A DNA stretch of 64,000 bases from Struthio camelus (GCF_040807025.1 NC_090943.1:134503450-134567449), one strand, 5' to 3'. Shown: positions 1 to 15,300, counted from the stretch's first letter. Notes: a model not told the origin generated them from the sequence alone. Numbers and translations: made by a program.

Positions 1-3000
1 ATGATGAACCCATTGGTAGTTCAGGACAAATCAGTCATATGATAGGAAAAGTGAGCCTAACCTCAGTGCTGCACAGTACATGCTCCATCCACTCAGTGTT
101 TATGAGTCCTCGGTTCTAATTCAAACTGTAAGGATGGTCATACACTTTATTCGGGTGTTCTTTAGTATAAAAAACATGAACATGTAGGATGAGAGAGCAG
201 AACCTAGGATTCATCCTCAAAAGAGCATACTGTTGTTTAATTAAAGACTCAGCTGTTTGCGTTTTTTCCCCCCAATCCCCGTCTTTTCTCCATGATCATC
301 TAACTTGTACACAAAGGTAGAGAACTTGTCTGAGAAGCAGGAACACTCCGCTGTTCAGGAGAATCTAGACTCCAAATTTCCCATTTATTGGGAATCTACT
401 AGATTCTTGTGCAAAGCATACCAGTGCCCTACTTTGCTTCCTGCTGCAACATTTTCCTCTAAGCTGTGTTGTCCATCTCTGTTAGGCATGGGCTGAGTGC
501 ATGTAACAGACTGGACTCCTCACAGGCACTCTCCTTGGGATTACAGTAAATACATTTCAGACCAGACTAGCTCTAGCTGGCATCATCTCTAAGGAATTGT
601 ACAGATGCACAAGGAATTTTGCAGTAGAAAATGGAGGTGGTAACTAAAGCATCCTATGATCTTAAGTCCCGAGCAGGGAGAGATCTGAATTGAGCTTAGC
701 ATCTAAACTGCTTCCAGAATCATGATATTTTGGCTTGACTGCAGTCACTAATTTTCTGCTTTTAGAGGGCGGTAAGGAAGGGCAGAAGCGGCCATTCAGA
801 AGATTGGCTTAACACCGATAAGACAAGTTTGAACACTGTTAGCGTCGTTGGCTGTTGCAAATAAAACAATATAATATCAAAGTGAATGGACACTTTTTGC
901 TTTTGGCTTTATAGTCAGTATATATATTTTACGTTCAATTTTTGTCATCTTTGTATAACCGGATTTAAACATTGGAAACCAACCAAATTGTTCTAAGAGG
1001 ATTTTCTCACAATTTTTTTTTAGCGTCTTAGCAGCTGTTAGGCTGTTATCATGAAATTTGTATTTCAAAGTCTTAAATGTGATACGTTGTTTCTTTTAGC
1101 TGCAGAAATGATAAGCCTAAATACTGAACTTTAAAGCAAGAGAGTTTTATGTCTACAGCTGTAGTATAGTTTAATCTTGTATAAAATATAGTCTATTTTC
1201 TAGTATGTATTTACCAGACTCTCTGCTGAACCACATATGCAACCATGTCCATTTGAGAGGATTTCAATTTTGCCTACTATTCTTTCTTTTGAATGTTTTA
1301 CTTAGGAACAGAGAAACATATTGTTAAAAGGAGTCCTGGCAGGACTATAGCTATTTTTATTTTCAAAGATATACAGGTTATGATAAAATACTGTGGAAGA
1401 GTTCTTCATCTGAAGAATAAATGATCTTATAGCACTTTTTCTACTTGCCATTCTGTCTCTGCATGGTTTAATGTGTTGTTGTACAGACACATATAAGCCA
1501 GTTCTGATTGAACTATCTCGGGTACCAGAAGCAAAATAGCCACATTAATGCAGTACTCTACCCTGGCTAATTAGCCGTAGATAGCCCTAGAGGTTGATTT
1601 CTATATTCATGATTAATATTTAATAGGCTATGAGCGGTTTAGTAAAACTTATTTCTAAATATAATTAATATTGCATGCAGCAACAGCAACAGGGTAACAC
1701 AATGTACATTAAATACTTCCAGTGTAATTTCTACAGATTGCGTCTCTTCACTTCTCTTTAGGGGGCTCTGAATGTAGATCATGCCTTAATGCAAGTCACC
1801 ATAGTTTAAATGGTTTAAATGAACTATGATTCGGGAAATTCTGTTCTGTCTTAATTAATCAGAAGCTTGTCCTATGTTAGAGGAACTATAACAAAATTAT
1901 ATGGCTATTAAATATTTCTGTCAGTCATTTTATTTGACCCTGCAGGTACAGATTCTTTGAATAAAATGATTATATATAGAATGCCAATTGCACATCGAAT
2001 GCTCTAGCCAAAAATTATAAGAAAGAAGAAGGTGCCATGTTTTCTTGTATTAGCGGTCAAGCACATTGTTTCTATGAATTGTCAAGGTCACTTTTTGCTA
2101 GTTATGTGGCATGTTATAGACTCTCAACTTCACTTTTCTTTCATGGGAGCTTCTTCCTGCAAAAAGAAGTGAAATAGTACTATTTTTAACTTGTAGAATT
2201 TTACACTCACGTTGCACTGCATTTTGTGTGTAATTTGTATGTAAGGTTTGAGAAAGAAGAGAAAGTGGCCCAGAGGTCTTGTTATGGTTTTACTCGTAAT
2301 TATTTTGACTGAAGAATTAGATTAGACACTGACTGGAAAAGGCGGAGGGAAATGGCTATAATGTGTTTGGGCATTTTATGCATGGCATAGATTTGGCATC
2401 AGAAATGTATTTGGAAAAAAAAAATTGCTCATCTGTCCATTTTGTTGTATTTGCTGATTGTGCTAGACACTCGACTGGTATCAGTTTCTGTAATTCCAGT
2501 GACTCCCAGGCACCTGTGCTGATCTTCACAAACTGAAAATCTTTCCTGATTGTCTGTCCACCCTTATTTTAAAGATAGAGAACATCCAACAACAGATTAG
2601 CTTGGCCACGTAATTGATATCACATAGTACTACAAATGATATTGAGCTATACATCATAGAAATGTGCAACTGGAAAGGAGATTAAGACATTCTCTAATTT
2701 TCCCCTTGACTGAAGCAGACCAAATACACTTAAATTATCCCAGTAATGTTGGGGGTACATGTTTCAGAACTCAGGCCACCTAGCTTCACACTTTCTTTGC
2801 CTGAAACACTCCACCATACAGTGATCCTCTCCTAGAGCTGTCCACAAATTGTTGCCTAGCACAGTCTCCCAGAACTATCCATCTGTGCCTAACTAAGATT
2901 TGACTTGTCTTTTGCCTGTGCATTTTCCTTTCTTGCAAAATTAACTAAGTTAGGTTATAACTCAGACACTACTTCTAAATCTTGTTCAGAATACAAAATC

Positions 3001-3287
3001 TTTTAGCTTAGTTTCATACACTAGGTGTTGGTCTATCACCAAGTGTAGTATTTTTGAAGCTTTAAAGTTTGGCTTATAATGGGTTATTCTGGAGAGGGAC
3101 AAAAGCAAATGAGGAAAAGAAAGGGCAGCAAGACAAACATTTATCTGAGAATTAATGGTAGGATAAAATGTCATTGAATCACTGAAAAATAGCATCTGTC
3201 CAGGTCTGTTAATTTTCCATGAACTGAACAGTCACATTTTGAAAGTAGATCCATACATTAATATGTAATTCATCTGCTGTCATATAG
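1..3287 (+). other. ASPH: ASPH intron (5' part outside window)
   Basis: AT-rich non-coding sequence upstream of the first visible exon. The preceding exon of the TPR region was searched for by eye and not found. It holds an ancient CR1-like remnant near 2645-2770; otherwise nothing recognisable. Confidence 0.8.
2645..2770 (-). repeat. Ancient CR1-like remnant, antisense
   Basis: The stretch CATAGAAATGTGCAACTGG followed by AAAGGAGAT, a run of CCCC, then GAAGCAGACCAAATA and ATTATCCC resembles the 3' end of old amniote CR1 elements read in antisense. It is strongly diverged. Confidence 0.45.
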
Positions 3288-3386
3288 GTTCTAAGTCTGG
3301 CTCCAAATGATGGCTTTGCCAAAGTACATTATGGCTTCATCCTGAAGGCGGAAAACAAGATAGCAGAAAGCATTCCCTATCTAAAG
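3288..3386 (+). CDS. ASPH: ASPH exon: TPR helix pair ([16 protein letters not shown]...)
   Basis: Phase-0 exon of 33 codons between an acceptor ending ATATAG and a donor GTATTG. It encodes a TPR-type helix pair with the recognisable motif [15 protein letters not shown] and ends ...ESIPYLK. It corresponds to human residues 480-512. The preceding exon was looked for upstream and not found, so it lies before position 1. Confidence 0.95.
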
Positions 3387-6300
3387 GTATTGTTCTTACT
3401 TAAAGTATATATTTTACTAATAGAAAAATAGTATCAGAATATGTAAAATTATGGTAGCACGTCTCAAGGTAGAAGCATACTATTTACAAATCATAGTTTA
3501 AGCTACATACTGGAATTATATTGCTATAGCTCTGCCAGTGAACTGGAACAAGTTTATACATCAAGATTCTTCAATTCCTAAACATCAAGTATTTCTTTTA
3601 TTAGTAGTTAATAGAATAACTGTAAACAGAGATCTTTGAGTTTCTTGTTGTTTTGAGGTTGGCAGTATGCTGCAAACTTACAGTTCTTGAAAGATCCAAA
3701 TAGGGCATGTGTATACTTCTGAGTATTTGGGAAGAAATACTGTAAAATGAAACCTTAATTTGCAATATCCGACTTTCTAAAATGCCTGTGTATGCGGGAG
3801 AGTTTGGGGTGGTGTGGGTATGAGGTGTCCGCCTCTGCGTATATACCTGTCTTGCAGTGAGAGGGCATGGGTTTTGAAAAAAGGTAACATTTCTCAAGGG
3901 CTTTTTGATTGAAGCGTTACATCCATTCAACCTAAGTTCTAGGATACACCATGGTCGTTATATCTGATAACCAGTTTCACAGCTTATCTCTTCAATAGAA
4001 ATGGTAGCTTATTTACAGCAACCAAGTGAACTCTTTTAAAAAGTTATACTGAATTTCATCTTATCCTTTCCTTAGGAAGGACTAGAGTCTGGTGACCCTG
4101 GCACAAATGATGGACGCTTTTATTTTCATCTAGGCGATGCCTTGCAGAGGATAGGAGACAAAGAGGTATGTGTTTGACACATCCTTTAAGTTTAAACCTC
4201 TGAGGGACTGCATAATTCAGCAAAACTTTAAAGCATGGGCTTAATGTTGAAAACATTTATAGAGTTCAAAATAAGGGACATCACCAGCAAAAAATCTGCC
4301 ATTTGCATGATGATGCAAACTCCCTGCACCCTTTATTCTACCATGGGACTACCCAAAACGTATTATAAGCTTACGTGGGGCAGTATGAACCAACAGACCA
4401 AGAAAATTCAAAAATTCCATGAAGGCCATTTTTAGAATCTGTTTCCACTCCTACCACTTTCTATAAAGATCTTTCCCACCAGAGCCAAAATATGGAGATA
4501 TAAATGTATAACTTTACATGAAAGTTCTCTCATACCTCTGGTATAACCCTGATTTGTAAACCTCACCTCTTTTCCAAAGTGACTTTGCACTGGTGAGTAC
4601 ATAGTACAAGAAGACCATGAGAAAACCGAATGTGTGGCCTGGGTTACTGTGCTTGGTCATGCGTTAAATTAGCAAACAGATCAGAAAAGCAGAGATTTGT
4701 ACAACATATTTGTTTCATATCCAAAAAACACAAACATAGGCCACTGGAAGCCACAAGAGTTTCTAAACTGTAAATTTAGTAAAGCCAAACTTAAATATGT
4801 GAATTAGTCCTACTGTAATGGAGGAGATGAGAGCTAAAAGTATTTACTGAAAACTATTATTGATAAAGCTCTTTACTATGAATATCAATTTATAAAAGGT
4901 TCCCAAGTGGCAGATATGGAGAGAAGAAAAACTAAGAAAATGTAGTGGAAAGAAATATGAAAATCATTACTTTTTAATCAGTTATATAGTAATATATATG
5001 AAATATTGATAGTTAAAATTCTGTAAGAAATGATGACCTCTCAAGTATCTTAGTCCAGTCAGTAGGCAATTCTCCAACACAAAAAATAGACCAGTGGACT
5101 ATAATAAAACATATATTTAGGGTCTTTCTTTAGACTATTTAGTCAGATCAGATCTTAATTTACTTTATAAAAAATATTTAACTGTTATTACAGTACCTTA
5201 CATGTACAGTAGGGCTAGAGCTTTGAAATGTAATAAAATCTGAACTTTTTAAATTGGATTATCTTCTCTGGAAGTACAATAAAATATTCTTCCAAAGACT
5301 TTTTTTTTTACATTCTAAAATTTATTTACAAGCGAGAATTAGTTGGCCTCATATTACACTTATGCACGCACATACGCACACATACACACACATACACAAA
5401 CACACAAACATTCTGTGTGTTTATGTGTATGGGTGTCTGTCTGTATGTGTCTCAGCAGAAAACGGAAAAGAAAATCCCTTTTCACTTCCCTGGGTTGAAT
5501 GACTAAGCCTAAAGCATCTCATTACAATGTGTGACTAAAGATACCACACAGAAGTAATTAACGTACACCATCCCAAATCCCCAGGATAATTATGTGTTAA
5601 TGTTTATGGAGTTAATGGTCAAATCTACTGTAGAAAAAAAACTTTAATCAGTGACAAGTGAACTTGCTGGGATAGAAGAGACTGTTAAATTTATCTGTGG
5701 AAAGACCACCATTAAGCTAAATTTTCTTTACTGACCTTGCTTGACTTGCTGAGCTTCAAGATTTAATCAAGAAGACAGATCAATATTTGAGGAACACGTG
5801 AAATTGCTATCACTGAAGGTTCATTGAAAGTAGATATTCGTCCATTAGAGCTAAATTAGGAATTAAAAATGTAGTCTTAGTAAATTGTAGCGAAATAGCA
5901 TTGAATATGCCCTTTCCAACAATAATTCAACAAAATGCCAAGCTACTGAAAAAAAGAAAAGCAGTGAAAGGCATTATAGAGTAAACAAAGTGCTGTTCAC
6001 GTAGAATATATAAAGTAGCAGACAATTTATTTCTTGAAAAGACTATATATTGCTGTAGCTGTCTTGGATAGAACAGTGGTCATTATTTAGTCTTTCTATT
6101 GCCAAGATTGGCTTGTGGAAGAAAAGGTTTCTAAAAGAAATTCAGGACTGTGAAGGATGTGCCAGGCAACATATCCCTACCCCATGCTGTCCAAGGCAAC
6201 CTCATACAATCTAAGTACAATTCTTTTATAAAGATTAACAATATTGTACATTGTAACTGTTGCTGATGGATCATAAAGAGCAGCAGCATTCTTACTCGTG

Positions 6301-9300
6301 GGATAGTGGCTGAAAGATTTCATCCCCCTTCTCATTTGGGCTGACTCCAGATATATTGCAAATTAATGCAAGCAGTGAGCGTGAACCATCTACTGGTAGC
6401 CCACTGCTATTACAACTTACATTTTGAGGGGCATATATTATAATCATAATACTTCAAAGTCTTAACCAAGACAAGATCAAACTATAAAGATATACTGTAT
6501 GTCGCCAAAAGGTAATACATAACTTTTTTGACCCATATGTAAAGACACAATTTTTAAAAGTTTTTTCAGAGAAAAGTACTATATTTTATAGCGATCAAAA
6601 GATAAAAATGAATATAGTCTGTCTGCAGTTCTATTTATCCACACTACTTTTCTGTACTTCAGTTAAATACTATAAGACTACATTTTATTGCAGCCTTTCC
6701 TTTGTACTTTGAAAGAGTTATAAAGATCAAAGTACTGCATCTTTGAAAAGCTTGAAGAAAATTTACATACAGACTCTCCAAACATTATCTGTGTTTATAA
6801 TATTGGGGAATAGGTAAAAAATTACCTCTGAAAACACAAACACAGTCATTTCTTACCTTATACCTGAAAAAAGGACCTCAAAGTAATTAAGCAAGGTGAC
6901 ATATGAAAATTTTTAGGTGAAGAATTTCCAATAGCTTTTTATTTCCTTTACTGATTGCCTGCTAAGATTAAGTCAAATACATGCTATCCCCATGGTTGAT
7001 TTGTATCCAAAAAAGTTTCACTTTTCCTTCTACTTTGCTGATTGCATGGTGAACATGAATCGTATACTGACAAGTATGCCTTCTCCTAGAGATAGGCTTA
7101 TTTGGTTGTATGTTTTGTTTTCTATCAGCTCCCTTATATAAGGTATTTCTTCTTTAGCTTAAGAGTGAGACTTGCGTTTCTGTTGCAATAAGCATTTAGT
7201 TTCAGGCTTTAAATCAAATGTGGGAGGATTAGTGGTTGTATGCCTTTGAGTTAGTTAGAACAAGGGAAAGGACTCTCTTCAGAATACAAGCGACAATGAA
7301 AATTGGCTACAGTCATTGCAAGGAAAGTATCAGACCAGAGGGCTACTGGGGACAATTTTTTAAAATTACCACCTAGTCCAGATTTTCAACACCACTGCCA
7401 GAAGGAGAAGTAGGGGTTTTTGTTTTGTCAGAACTTGGCAGGTAGGTGAGTCCAGCAGGGATGGTAGCCAATACTAAGTTGTAGAAGTATTAACTGGAAG
7501 CACAAGAATGAAATTATAGGCTGTTTTATGTAGAGTGAGATAAGAATAGACTGAACTGGGTGAAGGAGTGGAAGAATGTGGTCAGAGTTTGGATGCCTGA
7601 GGCTTAGGTGAAGGTACATTGGAAAGGTTACAGGTTTAGGAGGGAGTGAATTTAGAATGGTGTAGCTAGAGAGGAGCTCTGCCGATGAGTCCAGGTAAAG
7701 AGGTTTTTGGATGATTTCTGTCTAAGGCAGGAATTGTGCCTGTTTCTCTCCCTCTGCTTTGGACTTCTTATCCCCATATCTCCCTACTTAGCTACCCTAT
7801 CATATCCTTTTTTTTTTTTTTTTGTGATGTCTAAAATATTGCAGCTCTAACAGCAACACTGGACAGAAAAGTGGCAGCTGTATGTAGCTTTATCTCATTA
7901 TGGATCATTACGGTGTTACACCTGCTGAACCTCTTCTTTTGAATCATCCCCTATTCTTCCTTTGCAGAACCTCCCTTCGCTGCTGACATACAATGGTCAA
8001 GCAAGTTGTGGAAAGGGAGAAGAAACAAGCAGAGATCTAGCCAGTGCCTCCGGTCTCATTAGGCTTCTCCTGTTACGTTAAATAAAGGGGAGGGACAAGA
8101 AAAATTGGTTACATCAGCTCAGTTCTGATGTGAAAAAAAATATTTGAGGTAATCATGCAACAATTTAGATCCACAAAGTCAGTACTGTGTCTCAGCATTT
8201 CTTTTGGCAGCAGAAGGCAGTCATCTTTAATTCATATATAGAACACTGAAGCATAGAGAAAACAAGTTTGACCAACATTACACAGAATTAGATTTCTTAA
8301 GTCCTAGGATAGAGTCTAGATTATAGACTAGTTTTTGAGGTGAATGATTCTGAGGGAATTATCTTATTTTGCTGATGTAAGATTGGAAAGCTTTAGCTGA
8401 CTTTGTTTAATCTATTTTATGGTTGTTGATTTTTTTTTCTTAAGAAGTTTATTATTGCACTTTATTAGGAGAATATCACTGCACCCAAAGGGCCTGTTCC
8501 TTTACCAAAGGAGTGTAAGCTACTTTTTTCTACTAAAGTTTGACTGGTAACAACTGCAATCTTTTAGGCATACAAATGGTATGAACTTGGATACCAAAGA
8601 GGTCACTTTGCGTCTGTGTGGCAGCGCTCCCTCTATAATGTCAAGGGACTGAAAGCTCAACCTTGGTGGACAGCAAGGGAAACTGGTTATACAGAACTGG
8701 TGAAGGTGAGGAGTTTGTTTCATTTTACTTTGATTTTTTTTTAATGACAACTATAATCTAAGGTCTTAAGCAGAGAAGATGCTGAGGAATCTCTTTAAGG
8801 TCTCAATCATGGTAAGAGAGTACAAGACACTAAACCTAGACTGAGCAGAATATTTAAGCAACATACTTATGTAAGATGAGCTCGGGGTGTTTTAAAAATT
8901 GAGAATGGGGGTTGAACGGCTGAAATGAGTAGTAAATACAAAATTTACCTGGTAGACAACTGTGGTGTCTCAAGTACAAAATGAGAGCAAAACCCATGTG
9001 ATGGCTGAGACACCCATTGTGAATCTTTAATTAGTTAGGAAGGGCTGTGTCCTGTGTCCATCATTGTATAATGCTCAATGACTTCTTTGGGAGCTTTTAA
9101 TTGCATAAGAGAAATAAGTTTGGACTGCCAGTGACTAATTTAGCAAAAGAGAACAATATGTAGTTCTTTAAAGTTATTTTATTATTTAATGCAAGACATG
9201 ATTGGCTATAACTTATAGTAATAATTTGTGTTCCAAAATTGTGCAAGATTTTTTTTATTTTAAAAAGGCAGAAATCCCTAAGCAGATCTTTACTAATTCC

Positions 9301-12300
9301 TTAAGAAAAAGTTAGAGAAGTACCTTTTTTGTGTAAATTTTGATTATTGATATATGTTTTAGCAAAACTCCTTTGTGCAAATAATTAAAAAACATGAATA
9401 GTTATTGACAAGACACATATTTGTTCAGAGTGTTTGTTTCCCTATATGTGGTTACATATGTTATAACCTACCATGAAAGATTGATTTTTTTAAAAAAAGA
9501 AATTAAATTTAAAAAAGGAAGATTAGTCCTTTTTATGATTTTGATGGCAGCATGAGTAAAGGTAGGAAATTTAGATTAAAGGGTGATTCTCCACTGTAAT
9601 CTTAGTCTTCGAAAAAGCAATAAACTTTATGGTCTAGCATTTGAGAAAAATTGAGATATACATGTATTGGCAGCCTTCTTGAAGTATGTGTAAGAGTAGA
9701 TACTGCCTGACATAAAGGAGAGACCAATAATTTCTCTTTGTACTTTTGCCCCACGAAAGGAGAGAAACTGTATCATGATAGTGACATTTCAGAACTATGA
9801 GTAGTGACGTTTTAGAGCCCTTACATGCAAACCTTTCAGATCCAGATCCCTTAATCACAGAAAGTAGCTTCACCCTGGCTGTAAGGGAACAGTTAGGTCT
9901 GAAGGCTGAAGAAGTTAGATCTCCTGTTATAAAATGGCCAAGGCTCCACCTTGAGGAAATGTCTTCAGTTGGATCAGACCATGTACGGAGGCCTTTGTTT
10001 GGATCCGCATCCTGGATGTCTCCTAGAAGAGCCTTTCAGAAGAACTGTAAGGACAGAAATTTGCCCTCTGAGCTTCAGCGCCCAGCTCAGTCTTTGAATC
10101 CAATCACACCTCTTCCAGGCTGTCCTCATGCTTGATTGATGCTTCCTACTCCCATTCTCTGGGCAGAACCCATAATGTGTGCCTGCCTCTGCTTTACATT
10201 CAAGTTGTCTTTACAATACACTTATAGTTTCATCACTCTTCCACAAAAAATAACTATTTCTTTAATGTTTGTTATTGAATATACCAAAATAAGGATTTAG
10301 AAAATAAAACTGAAACTACTGCACAGTACTTCTTCTTTCCTCCATTGTGCTGAGAGATGTTGCGGTATTTTAATTTTTAGCTATTTTATTAGTAATAGGC
10401 TATGTCACTGAGCCTGGGCCATATTGAGGCTGCTGGTTTATTTATATATGTATCGTAATTTAGAGCCATTAAATTTTACAATCTTCATGATAACCTTCAC
10501 AGTTGAAAGTATAAATCTAAAATATGAGTTAAATGCATTAGATGGAGAATATTTGTATTGTTGTGTTTCCCCTGTGACTCAAAAACAGTATTTGAATCTT
10601 GGAAAGAAAGAAAGCTTGATTCTAACAGTGTAGCGTGCTGCAAGCAAAATTTGAGGTAGCATTCTCTAGAGATTGGCAACAAAGCCGTTGAAGACATCTG
10701 TTTTATTAATTTCAGAAATATTCTGGCTTCTGTACATATTTTAGTTTAAAAAGGTTATTTCCCCATTCCACAGAGCAAAAACCAATCAGCAGGTATTTTT
10801 TATTGCTTTGTCTTGTTATATACATCTAACATCTGTATAGAATGTGTTGGAAATGCTACCAAATCAGAATGATAGAATTTGACGTTGAAATGGGTGTATG
10901 CAAAATGAAGCAATGGAGGCTCTGTCTCTGTGTTTCACCATTTATTGTGAAATGTGAACAAATTATTTTCAGTATCTTGGTAGCTTAACAGTGCCTACTG
11001 AGGATTTATTCATGGCTAACTAAAACAACGCCAAACCCAGACTCCCTGACATACTCTGACAACTATATTTTTGTTCATTGTATTACCTAACACAGCTGTG
11101 GTCAGCCTTGTTCCAAACAGTAATATGTTGTAGCACAGACCTAACTTAATTTTGTTATAAAGGGTTATGTGATTTCTTGTTTTTGGAGATGGAGATGTGA
11201 ATTTGAACAATGACTTGCTTTTTCTAGATAGAAAAAAAATATTTTTTTTCAGTACTCCTAATCTAATAAAGTTCTTCTGAGGGGGATTCTACTCACCTAA
11301 CCATAGTCACACAAAAGTGAGGCATATTGTCTGTGCTAGTTGTCTAGGTCAATTAAAAAAATGAGTTATTTCCAGAGAGTGATTCATCCCTAATATGTTA
11401 GGACAGATAATTATCTTAGGACGGCATATCTTCCTTTCTGGAGTTATTTTTCCTACTATTTTTCCAAAAAAAAAAAAGCTTAGTCAACTAATTTGGTGTG
11501 ATGTTTAGCTGCCTGATGGGCAAGGTTAAAGAAGACAAAACTCATACTTTTTTACTTCGCTATTACCTGTTAGCCTGGATGTCCAAAGACAAACAAACAA
11601 AAGACTGTGAGACTATCTCAATAACATTTAAAAGTAGGTGTATGATACTGGTAAATCCTGGTTAGTGTTCGCATGCTGATGGGAAATGGATCTTTGTTTC
11701 TCTCCAGCTGCTGCTTAAGTTTTGTGATTTCCTTGAAAGAATGGGAAAGAGCACCTGATTTCTCAGGGAGCAGAAAATATAAATCTTCAACTTAGGAAGA
11801 GTGTCAAGTGACTCGTGTCAAGTGTGCTGTTGACCTGTCTAATCTACAGTGTTTGAGGGATTTGGATCTGGAGATTCAAGAAAATCTTTCATGTTTGAGC
11901 TCAACTACGCTTATCTTTGAACAACTATCCCCTTGCCTTGGTGCAATTAGTTTTCCTCTGCCAATCTCACTGATTCATTGCGTCACCTCTGCTATCTTTT
12001 GTAGAACCTCAGTACAGTATTACTTTTCTGTTCTAGTTCCCAGTTAAACAAAAAAAGTGCAATATTATTGAATCCTAGAAACTTTTCACCAGTCTGAAAT
12101 GAATACATACATGGTGACCTAGGTAACTGTGTCCTTTCCTCATGTTGCATCTTTGACTTTTGGAAAGGACCTAGATAATGCTTTGCCAACAATGTATTAC
12201 AGTGAATAGCTGATTGATTAAAGTAGGTCTTGCATTGTCAGTTTTCTCTGATGACTTAGATTTTATTAATGAAAAGTTTCAAGCACAGCAAGAAAATTAC

Positions 12301-15300
12301 AGAAAGAAAATGAAAGTACTGGCAACTACACATATCCATAAGGTCTGCTGTACAGTGACAGCTAGGGCTCAATGACTTAGCTAAAAAAAGCTAAACGTTT
12401 GAATTTAATGGAGAAATTAAATTGAAACGTGTATATAATTGACATGTCTTAAAGTGTGCCGGGATGCTGTAAGGGGAGCCTTGTGTTGAAAAGAGCAAAG
12501 ATATTAAGCATGCACTGTTGTCACCTTGCTGATGTATAAACACTGTGAGTGACCGAATGAGGGCAAGGGATCTTTTTGAGCAGGTTAAAATACTGCCTCT
12601 CACATGGAGGCTACTGTTCCCCGGCTGAGATACTATTACAGAGCCTGAAGCCTTTCCTACTCTGTTTCAGTGGCAAAGTGAAATGGGTTCAAGTCTTCAC
12701 CGGGATTTTATTCTGTAGTCCTATGGATTAAAATGCATGTGTGGTTAGCAGTCATTCCTCACAAGAGGTACAGTACCCTATTAATATATGCCTGCACCAT
12801 TTATCACCTTTTTCTGAAAAGAGTTTAACATCATAGACTAAGGATTTTTAATGCAATACAGTAGCACATGAAAATAAATCAATATTAAAAAATCCCTATT
12901 TAAATATAGTAATATATTTGCCAATAAAATTTAGAGTATTGCCAGATGTAAAGCAACTGTAAACTTCCATTCTCGTTAGAAACTGTATTAAAAAGCCATA
13001 TGGCAGGTTATAGGAATCAGTTGCTAGGAAATAAGTACTCCAGATATGCTCCAGATGCCATTCATTTGCCACTAGATTCTTTGCTTGAAATCAGAATATT
13101 ACACCAAATATAATATGAATTCATTGTTCTTAGCCTGAGGCTTGAATCTCCATATATTATGAAGCATGATCATATTTAACTTTTTTCTGTAGATACCAGT
13201 TTTTTGCTCAAGAGCCTTTAGCCCTGGACTTACCCATTATGTTTGAACGGTTCTTAACATGCAATATGTGCATAAAAGTCTGTAAAATCAGGGAGATCAA
13301 GACTGAGCTGTGTTTGAACTCCTGTAACTCTCCACTTCCTTTGCACCTAGGGAGAGTTGCATATTACTTGCAGTAAAGCATTACTGCGTGTTTTAGAAAC
13401 AGAGATTCTCAAGAGTACAGAGGCACTATTGATTTCAGTGGACTCCTCCTTCCTTCATTGAGGAGTTAGGTCAAAATCAATGATGTTCAAATCAGTTTGA
13501 CTCCAGTATGGTAGGGAAAGAGCCTTAAAAGAGCCTTTCCTTAAAAGGAAGGTGGAAACATACAACCTCACAGGTCGACTTTCAGCCTGTGCCACTTCTG
13601 AAGCATTAAAGGTGACAAAGAAGCTGTCACCTGCAGTTCGTAGATTACTTGTGCTCTTCATGTATGTTCCTGTCAGAGCACTCACAGTCTGCGTGGGGGA
13701 GAGTGCTCCTTCTTACCTGTTTCAGGCAAATGAGAAGGAGGCGTCTGAGGAAATATAGATGGGATACTTATTATAGCTGTCAGTGTTTTACATTTTTTTG
13801 ATCTGCATCACTTTAAACTGAGGTCTGCATAAATGTAAGTTATTTATTTCTTTCTCTTCCCCAGCCAGTACAAAATCAGGTACTCAAGCTGATATTTTTA
13901 TCTGTAGATATGGTTGCACTAAATCAGTACCAGCATAGGTGAAATATTTGTCTATGATTAGGTGGGAATTTTAAGTCTGCTTTTTTTTCCTGCAATTTAG
14001 AAAAGTCAATTTTCCACAGATATTGTAGACAACATTTCTATTTAATGTTCATTCTTAAAGCAGTGTCATGGAAACCCAACAGAGGGAGAGAATAGAATGA
14101 ATGCATCAGGAAAAATTATAAGTATCCTACCCTCATACTGATGGATGAGAGATAATGCTCTCCACTAGGAAGAAAAAAAAAAGTACTATGTTGGAAGTTC
14201 AATCCTAGTGTTCATAAGCCACAGCCTGCCTAAAAATATTCTAGTAGGCGATAGTCATTTTGTTACAGAACGCGTGTTCTGTTAGTAACTTCTTTCTAAG
14301 CATTTTATGCTATATCAAGGTAAAACCTGTTTTATAGGATCTACTTGCTGCTATCTTTTAATTGATAAAAATCAAGTGGAAAATGCAACTATGTAATTGA
14401 AATAGGGAAAGCTAATAACAATATGGATTTTTAAGGCTAAAAAGGGGCAATTATATCTTCTAGTCAGACAGTATAACATAGGCTTTTGAGTTTCATTCAG
14501 CTTTACACATCATGCAAAGAGGCAATGTGAACACACACCTTAGCCTATTTTCAGTATGAAATGGATTGATAATGCCTTACAGAAGTGTTTTGTTCATGAG
14601 CACAAAGGAAGATGCAAACTATTCATCCAAATTAAGGTTTAGTGAATAAAGTAAGCAGCTGGGAAGGGGAAGTCACTTCATTATTACTTAGTCCCATTGT
14701 TACTCTGTGGGTTATTTCATTTATATTACTGTACCATTAAAATGACTTACTCTTGCTAGAATACAAGGTCTTCTGATATACCAAATTCTTTACAAATATG
14801 CTGTCCTAAGGCCGCAGAGAAGAACAGAAGTTTTACATCTACAGCCTTGTGGTTTTGGTATGCATGAAGTGCAAAGTGGCTTACACGTTTCTAATGAGTG
14901 TATCCATAAATCTTCACCTGGAACTTCAAGTCATATTTGATGTTTTTCTATAGGATCAGAATGTGCAGGTGAATCTTTGCCAACCTTTTCAAAGGTTTAA
15001 ATCGTAACTGTCAACTGAAGTGGCGTGTTTACATTTGTCCTCTTTCAACTGTGACATTCTGTCGACACTTTGAGTTTCAGGTTATGCTAGTGGATTTCTT
15101 GTCTCGGGAGTGCTTCCAGGTAATAGTGTGCTATGTTTGAGAAGATCAATACTCTTGTTAGCTTGCAATATAAAATGATCTGTTAAACAGCCCTTAGGCT
15201 AATCAAAAAGCAAATTAAGGTGAGGCCTAGCCTGCAAAGAGGTTGGGGATTATTGAAATTTTATGATACAAATGTAATTGAATCTGAAGAATGATGCGAA

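Larger units (their letters stand above)
4166..8567 (+). other. ASPH: ASPH intron
   Basis: 4.4-kb AT-rich intron, GTATGT to TTTTAG. It contains a CA/TG-rich inverted repeat (5364-5450), a T16 tract (7808-7823) and a possible MIR-like remnant near 8240-8310. Otherwise nothing recognisable. Confidence 0.9.

Noticed and set aside
1..3287. Search for the previous ASPH exon (ending before [10 protein letters not shown])
   Set aside because: No stretch resembling the expected TPR sequence with a donor site was seen; it most likely lies upstream of the window.
5254..5502. 82-codon frame with [10 protein letters not shown]
   Set aside because: Produced by the CA/TG tracts.
9797..10135. 112-codon open frame on + in an ASPH intron
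   Set aside because: No recognisable homology, no domain pattern, lies within an intron of the same strand, and no splice or promoter context; consistent with a chance frame.
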